Assembly: GCF_029952525.1 (NCBI RefSeq)
Contig: NZ_JASAOF010000002.1
Coordinates: forward strand, 598,309-662,308
Direction: 5' to 3'
DNA from: Saccharopolyspora ipomoeae
Lineage (GTDB): Bacteria > Actinomycetota > Actinomycetes > Mycobacteriales > Pseudonocardiaceae
DNA length: 64,000 nt
This document shows, in pieces, positions 34,788 to 43,427 of the stretch; the first letter of the stretch is position 1; each line of letters starts with the position of its first letter. The notes under the pieces were generated by a model. It was not told where the DNA came from. It ran no database searches and worked only from the letters and a program-made list of their open reading frames with translations. The translations under genes were made by a program, and so were the position numbers.

Positions 34788-35234
34788 ATGACGATGGCGT
34801 TGGATCCGTTCTTCCGGGACCTCAACCGGTTGGCCACCGAGGTGTTCGGGACGGCCCGGGCGCCGCAGACGATGGCCATGGACGCCTACCGGACCGGGGA
34901 GAACTACGTGGTGGAGTTCGACCTGCCGGGCATCGACCCCGGTTCGCTGGAGGTCAACGCGGAGAACAACACGCTGACCGTGCGCGCCGAGCGCCCCGGT
35001 CGAGTCAGCGGTGAGGGCCGCGACGAGGTCAGCTACCTGGCCGCCGAACGTCCCCGCGGCACGTTCTCACGACAGCTGTCGCTGGGTGACGGCCTGGATC
35101 TGGACAACATCACCGCCGACTACACCGACGGCGTGCTCACGGTGACCCTGCCGGTGGCCGACCAGGCCAAGCCACGCCGGATCGAGGTCGGCCACGGCGG
35201 CGGCCGCCAGGTCATCGAAGGCTCCTCCAGATGA
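34788..35234 (+). CDS. Hsp20/alpha-crystallin small heat-shock protein
   Basis: The 148-aa protein has a short N-terminus (MALDPFFRDLNRLATEVFG) and then the alpha-crystallin domain. This runs YVVEFDLPGIDPGSLEVNAENNTLTVRAER and ends with ADYTDGVLTVTLPVA. It acts as an ATP-independent holdase in the cytosol. AAAAGGGG precedes ATG 34788. The MerR regulator downstream is a likely regulatory partner. Confidence 0.92.
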   Translation: MTMALDPFFRDLNRLATEVFGTARAPQTMAMDAYRTGENYVVEFDLPGIDPGSLEVNAENNTLTVRAERPGRVSGEGRDEVSYLAAERPRGTFSRQLSLGDGLDLDNITADYTDGVLTVTLPVADQAKPRRIEVGHGGGRQVIEGSSR

Positions 35235-35332
35235 CCGCGACCACGAGCCGGTAGCACACCTCCCCATCGGGGCCCGGACGGCCAGGCGGCCTCCGGGCCC
35301 TGGCACACGAGCAGCGAAAGGCACGACTGCGC

Positions 35333-35683
35333 ATGGCTGATCCCGCCGCGTCGGAGCGCGCGCACACCGTGTTCGACGACGCCGACTATCCCGCCTACAC
35401 CATGGGGCGGGCCGCGGAAATGCTCGGCGTCACCCCGGATTTCCTGCGCAGTCTGGACGCCGCGGCGCTGCTGGCCCCCGACCGTTCCGCGGGAGGGCAC
35501 CGCCGCTACAGCCGCACCGAACTCACGCTGGCCGCCCGAGTGCGCGAGCTCCTCGACAGCGAGCTGACCATCCTCACCGCCGCCTGCCGCATCGCCCAAC
35601 TCGAACGCGACCTGCACGACGCCCACACGCGCCTGGCCGCGTCACCGGGAAGCGAGGGCACCGATGATCCGCCACGGCCATGA
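35333..35683 (+). CDS. MerR family regulator (HspR-like)
   Basis: The 116-aa protein has an N-terminal MerR winged helix: YTMGRAAEMLGVTPDFLRSLDAAALL, then APDRSAGGHRRYSRTEL. A helical region follows (LLDSELTILTAACRIAQLERDLHDA), without cysteine or large effector domains. The shape is that of HspR-type and heat-shock-linked MerR proteins found after hsp20 in Actinobacteria. It probably feeds back on the hsp20 promoter, which is inference from position. Confidence 0.85.
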   Translation: MADPAASERAHTVFDDADYPAYTMGRAAEMLGVTPDFLRSLDAAALLAPDRSAGGHRRYSRTELTLAARVRELLDSELTILTAACRIAQLERDLHDAHTRLAASPGSEGTDDPPRP

Positions 35684-35770
35684 CACCAGCGGAAGCGAGC
35701 CCGCTGCCGAGGTTCCCGGCCGCCACGCAAGCCGCTGCGAACGCTTCCCGATCCACCGTGAGCGGACGGT

Positions 35771-37426
35771 CTATTCGCGCGCTCGGAGTTCTCGGCGGAG
35801 GAGTTTGCCGGTCACGGTCTTGGGCAGTTCGTCGAGGATTTCGACCTGGCGCGGGTACTTGTAGGCGGCCATGCGCTGCTTGCAGAACGCGATCAGCTCC
35901 TCGGCGTCCGCACCGGCCCCGGGCCGCAGGCTCACGAACGCCTTGACCGTCTCACCCCGGTACTCATCAGCCACCCCGACCACCGCTGCTTCGCGGACCG
36001 AATCGTGCTCGTAGAGCACGTCCTCGACCTCACGCGGCCAGATCTTGTAACCACCGGCGTTGATCTGGTCCTTCTTCCGATCAACGATGTAGAACCACCC
36101 GGCCTCGTCCATGTAGCCGACGTCGCCGGTGCGGAACCGGCCCCCACCCATCGCCCGCACCGTCTCCTCCGGCTTGTTCCAGTACCCGGACACCACCTGC
36201 GGACCGGACGTCACCAGCTCACCGACCTCACCCGGCGGCAGCTCCTCACCATCCTCACCGACGACGCGCACCACCGTGTTGTAAACCGGCACCCCCACCG
36301 ACAACGCACCCGAGGCCGGATCCACCGGGGCGTCCACGCCGAACGGCACCCCGTGCGACGGCGAGGTCGTCTCGGTCAAGCCGTAGATGTTGTGGATGTA
36401 GTGGCCGAAGGTGTCCTGGAAGGCCTTGACCGTGCTCGGCGGGATCGGCGCCCCACCCGAATACACCTTCGTGAGACTGGCCAGTGCCTCCTTCTCCGCA
36501 CCGGGTGAGTTCATCAGCGCGATGAACACCGTGATCGACCCGACCGTGAACGTCGCCCCCTCCTCGCGGACCGTCTCCAAGGTGACGTCCGGGTCCAACC
36601 GGTACATCAGCACGAGCGGCGCCCCGACCAGCAGCGACAACGCCACGTGCCCGATCAAACCGGTGATGTGGAACAACGGCGCCACACCCAGGATCACGTC
36701 GCCGGAACCGATCCCGACCCAGTCCCGGTAGGTCTGGGCGTTGAACACCACGTTGCGATGCGTGGCCATCGCACCCTTCGGCGGACCCGTCGTCCCCGAG
36801 GTGTAGGTCAACAACGCGACGTCATCGGGTCCGATCGACACCTGCGGCGGGACGCTGCCCCGGTGCCGCTCGATCATCTCGGCCATGTCGACCGTTCCCG
36901 CGCACGACACCCGCTCAACACCGCCGAAAACCCGCTGATCACCCCGAGTCTGATACTCCAGCTCCGAGGTCGTGATCACGGTGCGGACCTCGGTGTTGGC
37001 CACCACCCCATCCGCCACATCGCGATGCAGACCTTGCAGGCACACCAGCACACTCGCCCCGGAATCCCGCAGGATCACCTCCAACTCCCGCTCACGGTTC
37101 ATCGGATTCACCGACACCGCGATGCCGCCTGCCTTCCAGGTGCCCAACTGGGCGATGACGAACTGCGGCACGTTCTGCGCGTAGATCGCCACCCGCTCCC
37201 CCGCCGCGAACCCCGCGTCCACCAGACCCGCCGCGAACGCGTCGCTGAGCTCATCGAGCTCGCGCAACGTGATCCGCCCGTCGAAGTACCGGATGATCTC
37301 GCCATCCGGATCGCGCGCCACCGAGGCGGCGAACATGTCCACCGCGTTGTCGTGCTCCACCGCGATCTCAGCGGGCTGACCTGCGGCGTAGCGGGCCAAC
37401 CACGGCTTGTCGTCGTACACGCTCAC
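35771..37426 (-). CDS. Class I adenylate-forming enzyme (long-chain acyl-CoA ligase type)
   Basis: The 551-aa AMP-binding enzyme has LLTYTSGTTGPPKGAMATHRN (P-loop-like A3), YGLTETT (A5), FRTGDVGYMDEAGWFYIVDRKKD (A7/A8) and the catalytic lysine in LPKTVTGKLLRREL. It activates a carboxylic acid via acyl-AMP to acyl-CoA. It stands alone between the hsp20-merR pair (convergent) and the hemerythrin gene. A fatty or aromatic acid is plausible. Confidence 0.9.
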   Translation of the reverse strand: MSVYDDKPWLARYAAGQPAEIAVEHDNAVDMFAASVARDPDGEIIRYFDGRITLRELDELSDAFAAGLVDAGFAAGERVAIYAQNVPQFVIAQLGTWKAGGIAVSVNPMNRERELEVILRDSGASVLVCLQGLHRDVADGVVANTEVRTVITTSELEYQTRGDQRVFGGVERVSCAGTVDMAEMIERHRGSVPPQVSIGPDDVALLTYTSGTTGPPKGAMATHRNVVFNAQTYRDWVGIGSGDVILGVAPLFHITGLIGHVALSLLVGAPLVLMYRLDPDVTLETVREEGATFTVGSITVFIALMNSPGAEKEALASLTKVYSGGAPIPPSTVKAFQDTFGHYIHNIYGLTETTSPSHGVPFGVDAPVDPASGALSVGVPVYNTVVRVVGEDGEELPPGEVGELVTSGPQVVSGYWNKPEETVRAMGGGRFRTGDVGYMDEAGWFYIVDRKKDQINAGGYKIWPREVEDVLYEHDSVREAAVVGVADEYRGETVKAFVSLRPGAGADAEELIAFCKQRMAAYKYPRQVEILDELPKTVTGKLLRRELRARE

Positions 37427-37595
37427 AGCGCCTCCTCAGCGGATCGGGTTCCCCCGGACGTAGGCCTCGGCCAGGCCATACAGCCAGATCGACCGACCGA
37501 GCACAAGACGACTCACGCTCAAGCGCGTCGGCCGATGCGCCGTCGCGCCGGCCGGGGACCGCATCGCCGAGGGCATCGCGCGGTGACCCGCGCGC

Positions 37596-38063
37596 TCACA
37601 GGTTGCCCAGGACTTCGTCGGGGTCGGCGTCGAGGGCGAGTTCTTCCAGCACGGACATGAGCTTTCGCTCCTCGAACCGGAAGTGGCTCTCCATGATCGC
37701 GCCGATGCCCTCCAGGTGGCGTTCGAGCTCCGCAGGGGAGGCGTCCCGGTTCATCGCGACCCGCATGTCGCTCAGCAGGTAGCCGATCATCGAGTGGTCC
37801 TGCTCCAGCGCGCGAAGAGTCCCGCGCAGTTCCGGGTGGTCGGCGGCGATCGCCGGGAACAGCTCCCGGTCCTCGCCTTCGTGGTGCCCGGTCAGCGCGG
37901 TGCAGAACCCCCGGCAGAACAGCAGCAGATCGCGTCCGGCCTTCTCGACCGCAGCGGAGTCGAGCTCCTCGCGCACGACCGCCAGCGCTTCGCGCAAACG
38001 CGCGTGCGCCCGGTGGATCTCCTGGTTCCAGGCGACCAGCCTGGACTTCTCGCCCTCAGTCAC
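37596..38063 (-). CDS. Hemerythrin domain-containing protein
   Basis: The 155-aa four-helix protein has candidate diiron ligands in EIHRAHARL, GHHEGEDRELFP, LEQDHSMIGYLLSD and ESHFRFEERKLM. Soluble bacterial hemerythrins bind oxygen, NO or act in iron and peroxide protection. GTG 38063 lacks a clear Shine-Dalgarno sequence, so the start is less certain. Confidence 0.85.
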   Translation of the reverse strand: MTEGEKSRLVAWNQEIHRAHARLREALAVVREELDSAAVEKAGRDLLLFCRGFCTALTGHHEGEDRELFPAIAADHPELRGTLRALEQDHSMIGYLLSDMRVAMNRDASPAELERHLEGIGAIMESHFRFEERKLMSVLEELALDADPDEVLGNL

Positions 38064-38247
38064 GGGAGGGCGAAGGCGTCGACATCATCATGTCGTGTCC
38101 TTCGAGTCCCACGCCTCCATGCCTGGCACGGCCTGCCACCGGCACGCGACGCTGGAGCAGAACCTAACACCCCCATCCCACCCAACCCCCAAGATCACCG
38201 CACCCCTCCCGCCGCCGGCTTCGGCTCACGTGTTGCGCTCAACGCAC

Positions 38248-38327
38248 CAGGGGACGGTTTTTCCTCGAATCACCCATGATCAATGTCCGTTTTGCCCGGA
38301 CAGTTTTCACTAAAACTGTCGCCCTCC
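38248..38327. repeat. Repeat A, copy 1 (about 80-bp palindromic element)
   Basis: This copy begins CAGGGGACGGTTTTTCC and ends with a hairpin, ACAGTTTTCACTAAAACTGT. The same unit recurs at 51892 and 52849 with a few changes. Its ends are complementary (GGGGACGGTTTT against AAAACTGTC). The inner hairpin carries the TAG stop codon of the downstream-neighbouring TVP38-type gene (38310-38312), so the last five codons of that gene are repeat-derived. Confidence 0.85.
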
Positions 38328-38936
38328 AGAACCCACGAGCCGCCGGGCGCCCCAGGTCGCGGCTGCGAGTGCCACCGCGGCGAGCGCGAGCCAGAGGAGC
38401 GGGGTCCAGGTCCCGGAGGTGAGGGCGTTGCCCGCGGTGATGTAGGTGAGGTTGGCCGGGAGGGTGCCCACCGCCGTGCCCGCGAGGAACGGGAGGGGGC
38501 GGACTCGGGTGACGCCGGCGCCGTAGTTGACGACGCCGTAGGGCACGACCGGGAGCAGGCGGCAGAGGATCGTCGCGGTGAAGCCTCGGCGCGCGAACAG
38601 GGAGTCCAGGGCTTCGAGGCGTCCGCTGCGCAGTCGTGGCGCGATGGCCTCGCGTCCGAGCAGGCGTGCGATGCCGAAGGCGAGTCCCGCCCCGCTCACG
38701 GTCCCGGCCACCACGACGAGCAGCGCGATCGCCGGGGTGAACAGCATCCCGGCGACCGCGGCCAGGGCGGGTCGGGGCACGAACGCGAGTGCGGCGAAGG
38801 CGAAGAACAGCAGGAACAGCCACGGCGCCGACCGCCACTGCTCCACCTGCAACAACGACGACCCCGGCACCAGCCACAACCCGACGCCCGAGGCGACGAC
38901 GAGCAGCGCCACCAAGAGCCACAACCGGGGTGTCAT
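38310..38936 (-). CDS. TVP38/TMEM64 family (SNARE-associated/VTT domain) membrane protein
   Basis: The 208-aa membrane protein has about five hydrophobic segments. The VTT-type core includes the motif GFTATILCRLLPVVPYGVVNYGAGVTRV and the GTAVGTLPANLTYITAG segment. Such proteins are thought to be lipid scramblase-like transporters. ATG 38936 follows GAAGGGAAG; a longer frame upstream is not hydrophobic. The final residues (GGRQF) and the stop codon come from repeat A. Confidence 0.88.
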   Translation of the reverse strand: MTPRLWLLVALLVVASGVGLWLVPGSSLLQVEQWRSAPWLFLLFFAFAALAFVPRPALAAVAGMLFTPAIALLVVVAGTVSGAGLAFGIARLLGREAIAPRLRSGRLEALDSLFARRGFTATILCRLLPVVPYGVVNYGAGVTRVRPLPFLAGTAVGTLPANLTYITAGNALTSGTWTPLLWLALAAVALAAATWGARRLVGSGGRQF

Positions 38937-39081
38937 CGAACTTCCCTTCGGAACTCGTGCGCTCGGTGCGAGCACGGCGAGGAGGCTACCCCGGTGGCCT
39001 GCGACACTTCCCGGCCCGCGGCGGAAGCAGGCGTCCTCGCCGGTTGTTGAACGGCGTGCTCGGTGCGAGGAGGGTCCAGCG

Positions 39082-40155
39082 ATGCGGTTCGCGACGGTCG
39101 TGGTCATCGGCGGTGGGCAGTCCGGCCTGTCGGCGGCCTACCACCTGCGGCGGAAGGGCTTCGCGAGCGCCCTGGAGCGGTCCGAGCGGAGCTTCGTCGT
39201 GCTCGACGCCTCGCCCGCGCCCGGCGGGGCGTGGCGGCAGCGCTGGGAGTCGCTGCGGATGGCGACGGTGAACGGGATCTTCGACCTGCCCGGTTTCGCG
39301 AAACCCCCGATCGACCCGGACGAGCCCAGCCGGGACGCGGTGCCGCGCTACTTCCGCACCTTCGAGGACGCCGCGGACCTGCCGATCCTGCGTCCGGTGC
39401 GAGTCAGCGCGGTCCGCGACGACGATCCCGATCTGATCGTCGAGACCGACGACGGACCGTGGCGGACCCGCGCGATCATCAACGCGACCGGCACGTGGAC
39501 CAACCCGGTCCTCCCCCACTACCCGGGCCAGGAGACCTTCACCGGGACGCAGCTGCACACCCGCGACTACGTCTCCGCGGAGCACTTCGCCGGTCAGCGC
39601 GTGGCGATCGTCGGCGGCGGGATCTCCGCGGTCCAGCAGCTGGAGGAGATCTCCCGGGTCGCCACCACGTTCTGGTACACCCGCCGCGAACCCGACTTCC
39701 GCGACGGCGAGTTCGACAGCGAAGCCGGGCGCGAAGTGGTCGCCGAGGTCGCCGCCGACGTGGAGGCCGGCCGCCCCAGCGGCAGCATCGTCTCCTACAC
39801 CGGCCTCGGCTGGTCCTCCTACGCCCTGGCCGCTCACCGCCGGGGAGCGCTGCAGCGCCGTCCCATGTTCACCAGGATCGAACCGAGGGGGCTCCGCGAA
39901 GCGGACGGCACCTTCACCCCGGTCGACGCGATCCTCTGGGCGACGGGCTTCCGGCCCGCGCTCACCCACCTGGACCCGCTCGGGCTGCACAACGAGCTCG
40001 GCGGCATCCAGGTGCGCGGCACGCAGGTCGTCGCCGACCCCCGCGTCCACCTCATCGGCTTCGGCCCCTCCCAGTCCACGGTCGGGGCCAACCGCGCGGG
40101 CCGCGACGCCGCCACCGCACTGGCCCGCTACCTGCGCGAACCGGTCGTCACCTGA
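39082..40155 (+). CDS. FAD/NAD(P)-dependent oxidoreductase (flavin-containing monooxygenase-like)
   Basis: The 357-aa flavoprotein has an FAD site VVVIGGGQSGLSAAYHL (residues about 6-22), a second dinucleotide site VAIVGGGISAVQQLEEI, and ATGFRP near the C-terminus, as in class B monooxygenases and YpdA/CzcO-like reductases. The FMO fingerprint FxGxxxHxxxY appears as FTGTQLHTRDY. Bacillithiol- or mycothiol-type disulfide reductase activity is an alternative. ATG 39082 follows GAGGAGG. It is divergent from the TVP38 gene. Confidence 0.85.
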   Translation: MRFATVVVIGGGQSGLSAAYHLRRKGFASALERSERSFVVLDASPAPGGAWRQRWESLRMATVNGIFDLPGFAKPPIDPDEPSRDAVPRYFRTFEDAADLPILRPVRVSAVRDDDPDLIVETDDGPWRTRAIINATGTWTNPVLPHYPGQETFTGTQLHTRDYVSAEHFAGQRVAIVGGGISAVQQLEEISRVATTFWYTRREPDFRDGEFDSEAGREVVAEVAADVEAGRPSGSIVSYTGLGWSSYALAAHRRGALQRRPMFTRIEPRGLREADGTFTPVDAILWATGFRPALTHLDPLGLHNELGGIQVRGTQVVADPRVHLIGFGPSQSTVGANRAGRDAATALARYLREPVVT

Positions 40156-40199
40156 GGCCAGGCCCACTCGGAGGTCTTCGGCGGGACCTGCTGCCGCGC

Positions 40200-40481
40200 C
40201 TAGGCGTCGAGGACCTCGTTGAGGCGGCGCGCCAGGGCGAGGTCGTGTTCGGTGGTGGCGTTCTCGTCGTGGGTGGTGGAGGTGACGGTGACCTGCTTGT
40301 AGTCGTGGATGCTGATGTCCGGGTGGTGGTTGGCGCGGTTGGCGACGAAGGCCACGACGTTGGCCAGCTGCATCGCTCCGTTGAAGCCCTTCAGCGTCCA
40401 GGTCCGGCTGATCGCGCGCCCGTCACCGCCCCACCCGGGCAGGTCCTCCAGCGCACGAGCCACCTCGTCGTCGCTGAGCAT
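40200..40481 (-). CDS. Pterin-4a-carbinolamine dehydratase
   Basis: The 93-aa protein shows the PCD signature NHHPDISIHDYKQVTVTSTT followed by the EHDLALARRLNEVL helix. The paired histidines are catalytic in the family. It dehydrates 4a-hydroxytetrahydropterin for aromatic amino acid hydroxylases or moonlights as a regulator. ATG 40481 has AAGGAG well placed upstream; a GTG at 40499 would overlap that site. No pterin-dependent hydroxylase gene is near. Confidence 0.92.
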   Translation of the reverse strand: MLSDDEVARALEDLPGWGGDGRAISRTWTLKGFNGAMQLANVVAFVANRANHHPDISIHDYKQVTVTSTTHDENATTEHDLALARRLNEVLDA

Positions 40482-40618
40482 CTCCACTCCTTCCGGCACG
40501 GGGACGAGGGCCGCACCGAGTCTACGTTCCGGGTCCTCGGATCAGGGTCTATCTCCCCTACCGGCCCCGGCCCACCGGGCGCGATGGTGGCCTGGCCAGT
40601 CGACCGCGGGAGGCCACC

Positions 40619-40879
40619 ATGCTGCGACGACACGAACTCCGCATCCTCGGCGAGATGGAACGCCAGCTGTCCAGCGACGACCCGGCTCTCGCCGACAGGA
40701 TGACCAACACCCGCATCCACTTCCGCGCGTGGCTGACCCGCCGCAGGGCCTTCGCGCTCGCCGTCGCGGCCCTGTCCCTGCTGTGCCTCGCGCTCGGCGA
40801 GGGCGCGGCGTTCTTCACCACCGCCCTGCTCGCAGGAGCCCTGCTGCTGACCCAGAACTGGATCTTCAGGAGCTCGTAG
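40619..40879 (+). CDS. DUF3040 domain-containing membrane protein
   Basis: The 86-aa protein starts with the DUF3040 pattern LRRHELRILGEMERQLSSDDPALADRM, then has two close hydrophobic segments (AFALAVAALSLLCLALGEGAAFF and TALLAGALLLTQNWIF). Such small proteins are common in actinobacteria and of unknown role. The last 14 bases overlap the convergent amidohydrolase gene. Confidence 0.85.
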   Translation: MLRRHELRILGEMERQLSSDDPALADRMTNTRIHFRAWLTRRRAFALAVAALSLLCLALGEGAAFFTTALLAGALLLTQNWIFRSS

Positions 40880-41882
40880 GGAGCGCGCCCAGCAGGCGGA
40901 CCGCGTTGCCGCCCCGGATCGCGTCCACCGCGGCGGGGTCGAGGTCCGCTGCGCGGAGGCGGTCGACGGGATCGTCGACCCCCATGTCGAACGGGTAGTC
41001 GCTTCCGAGGGTGATCTGGGTGGGGCCCATCGTGGTGATCAGGTGGCGGAGCTGGTCGGGTGTGTAGACCAGGGAGTCGACGTAGGTGCGGCGGAGGAGT
41101 TCGCTGGGCGGGGCCTGGGTGGTGCGGGCGTCGGCGCGCATCGTCCAGGCGTGGTCGGCGCGGGTCAGGTAGCTGCCGAGGTAGCCGCCGCCGTGGGCGG
41201 ACCAGATCTTCAGGCGCGGGTGGCGCTCCAGCAGGCCGGAGAAGGTGATGCGGGACAGGGCCAGGGCCGTTTCCACCGGGTTGCCGACGGTGTTGAACAG
41301 GTAGTAGGCGTTGAGCCGTTCGCCCAGGGTGCAGCCCCACGGGTGGATGAGGATCGCGGCGTCCAGCTCCTCGGCCGCGGCCCAGAACTCCGCCAGCGAC
41401 GGGTCGTCGAGCTCGACGCCGGGCGCGGCGGCGGTGGAGATCTGCACGCCCCGCATCCCCCGCCCCCGCACGGCGTCGCGCAGCTGCTCCACGGCCAGAT
41501 CGGGGTGCTGCAGCGAGACCGTCCCGATGCCGACGAACCTGTCCGGTCGGCTCGCGACGAGCGCGGCGACCGCGTCGTTGGCCAGCGCCGCGATGCGCTC
41601 GGCGAGATCCCGCGACGCCCAGCTGTGCGGCAGCGGAACCGGGCTGACCGCCTGGACGTCGACCCCTGCGCGGTCCATCGCCGCGATCCGGGCGTCCACA
41701 TCGGTCAGCTTCACCGAGAGCGACCGGATCTGCTCGACGTTGTGGGCGGCCGACTCCGGCCCCAGCGACGCGCCGTCGATCTCCCGCTGCCGGGCCAGCC
41801 CCGGCTCGTCGGCGATCAGCGCGTCGACGGCGGGCGTCCCCACGTGGGCGTGGACGTCGACCGCCGGAACGGTGCGGGGCAT
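40866..41882 (-). CDS. Amidohydrolase family protein, ACMSD-like
   Basis: The 338-aa metal-dependent TIM barrel has the DVHAHVGTP metal motif, a later metal His in AAILIHPWGC, SAHGGGYLGSY and the C-terminal acidic residue in LGSDYPFDMG. This pattern fits the aminocarboxymuconate-semialdehyde decarboxylase/gamma-resorcylate decarboxylase group, which decarboxylates or hydrates ring-cleavage products. ATG 41882 follows GAGGAGG; an ATG at 41909 overlapping the previous stop is an alternative. It ends the meta-cleavage-like operon. Confidence 0.88.
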   Translation of the reverse strand: MPRTVPAVDVHAHVGTPAVDALIADEPGLARQREIDGASLGPESAAHNVEQIRSLSVKLTDVDARIAAMDRAGVDVQAVSPVPLPHSWASRDLAERIAALANDAVAALVASRPDRFVGIGTVSLQHPDLAVEQLRDAVRGRGMRGVQISTAAAPGVELDDPSLAEFWAAAEELDAAILIHPWGCTLGERLNAYYLFNTVGNPVETALALSRITFSGLLERHPRLKIWSAHGGGYLGSYLTRADHAWTMRADARTTQAPPSELLRRTYVDSLVYTPDQLRHLITTMGPTQITLGSDYPFDMGVDDPVDRLRAADLDPAAVDAIRGGNAVRLLGALPTSS

Positions 41883-41905
41883 CGGTTCCTCCTCGTTGAG
41901 CGGGG

Positions 41906-42367
41906 TCATAGCGGGGCCATGGCCGCCGTGGTGACGGCGTGGGCCGCCGCGACATCGCCGGTGCCGGGTTCGACCGCGGACGTGGTGACGCCGGTGCGGA
42001 TGCGGGCACCGGACTTCCGGGCGGCGGCGACCAGGATGTCGTGCGGGCGTCGGCGGGTGATGCCGTTGTTCGGCGGCAAGCCCTCCCCCGCGGGCGGGAA
42101 TTCGTCCGCCCGCAGCAAGGTCTCGCCGTCGGCGGTCCAGCTGCGCATCCCCACCATCGGATGCCCCTGAGCCACGCACTCCTCGGCCACGCCCAGCCGG
42201 TCCAGCGCGCGCAGCGCGTTGCCCGGCTGGATGATCCCGACGCCGTGGACCGACCACTCGGCGTCCTTCTCCACCAGGTCGACCTCGACGCCTGCCTGGC
42301 GCAGCGCGAGGGTCGCCGACAGCCCGCCGATGCCGCCGCCGACGACCAGCACCCGCCGCACGCTCAC
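41906..42367 (-). CDS. N-terminal remnant of an FAD-dependent aromatic monooxygenase
   Basis: The 153-aa product begins with the FAD-binding fingerprint of the salicylate-hydroxylase family (VLVVGGGIGGLSATLALRQAGVEVDLVEK) and continues normally through HDILVAAARKSGARIRTGVT. It then changes to a short alanine-rich tail and stops. Full family members have about 380 residues; the GD motif, the substrate domain and the C-terminal half are missing. GTG 42367 overlaps the dioxygenase stop and the ORF ends at the amidohydrolase start, so an in-frame deletion with retained coupling is likely. Activity is not expected. Confidence 0.75.
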   Translation of the reverse strand: MSVRRVLVVGGGIGGLSATLALRQAGVEVDLVEKDAEWSVHGVGIIQPGNALRALDRLGVAEECVAQGHPMVGMRSWTADGETLLRADEFPPAGEGLPPNNGITRRRPHDILVAAARKSGARIRTGVTTSAVEPGTGDVAAAHAVTTAAMAPL

Positions 42368-43401
42368 CGCGATCCGCCCACCTGGTCGCCGAAGAAGTCG
42401 CGCACGTTCTCGCCCGCGATGGCCTCGTCGTTCTTCGCGGCGGCCGCACCGACCGGCAGCGGCCAGGCCTCGTGGAAGCCCTCCGGGGCCTCGACGTTGC
42501 GCCAGATGCTCTGCCCCGGGTTGCCGCCGGCGGCCTGGTAGGTGGTGGTCTCCCAGTCCGGCATGGTGTTGATCCAGCCACCGGAGTTGATCTCCATCCG
42601 GAAGCCGCCGGGTTCGCGGACGTAGAGGTAGGTGATCTCGTCGATGCCGTGCACGCCCGGCCCGAACTCGATCGGCGTGTCGTTGGCCAGGAACACCTCC
42701 GCGGCCCGCTCCACGTCCTGGCGCTGGTCGACGCGGAAAGCGATGTGGTGGGCGCGCCCGGTCATGCCGCTGAAGTCGGGCACCAGCGCGAGGTCGTGGG
42801 TGGAGCGGATCCCGTTGCAGGTCAAGGTGGAGAACACCTCGAATCCCGGTTCGACCTCGGTCTGCGCGGTGTGGCGGGCGCCGAGGCGCTTGTAGAAGTC
42901 GATGTCGCCGACCATGTTCTGCGTCGGCATCGTCACGTGGTCGAGGTAGCGGGCGCCGATGCCCTTGCCGGAGAACCGCTGCGGCCGGTTCTTGATCACC
43001 GGGTCCTGCTTCTCCGGCGGCGCCTGGTAGCGCTCGACGTCCCAGAACACCTCGTGCAGGTGCCGGCCGTGCGGCGCGCGGTACTGGTAGGTGGCGCCGT
43101 GGCCCTCCCAGTCGTCGACCCAGCCCACGGCCTCCTCGGTGCCGGCGAGCCGCTTGGCGACTGTCTCCGGGTCCTCGGGTCCGTAGGTGCGCCAGCCGAT
43201 CCTGCCCACGCCGGGCTCGCGGCCCTCGGTGATGATGAGGCTGGAGTGCAGCCACTCCGCCCAGCCGCGCAGGTAGACCGACCGGCCCTCGCGGGAGGTC
43301 TCCTCCAGGCCGAAGACCTCCTTCATCCACTCCACGGTCTCGGCGGGCTTCGGGCTGATCAGCTCGACGTGGGCGAGCTGCGACAACAAGATCTCCGACA
43401 T
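42364..43401 (-). CDS. Type I extradiol dioxygenase (VOC family)
   Basis: The 345-aa protein has two VOC-type domains. The metal ligands expected for catechol 2,3-dioxygenase-like enzymes are seen as His in LAHVELISP or LDHVTMP, His in RAHHIAFRVD and Glu in FRMEINSGG. It opens a catecholic ring next to the diol using Fe(II) and oxygen. It is second after the hydrolase/FAH pair in the operon and is coupled by GTGA to the FAD remnant. Confidence 0.88.
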   Translation of the reverse strand: MSEILLSQLAHVELISPKPAETVEWMKEVFGLEETSREGRSVYLRGWAEWLHSSLIITEGREPGVGRIGWRTYGPEDPETVAKRLAGTEEAVGWVDDWEGHGATYQYRAPHGRHLHEVFWDVERYQAPPEKQDPVIKNRPQRFSGKGIGARYLDHVTMPTQNMVGDIDFYKRLGARHTAQTEVEPGFEVFSTLTCNGIRSTHDLALVPDFSGMTGRAHHIAFRVDQRQDVERAAEVFLANDTPIEFGPGVHGIDEITYLYVREPGGFRMEINSGGWINTMPDWETTTYQAAGGNPGQSIWRNVEAPEGFHEAWPLPVGAAAAKNDEAIAGENVRDFFGDQVGGSR

Positions 43402-43427
43402 GGGAACTCCTCGGGGGAGAAGGGGGT

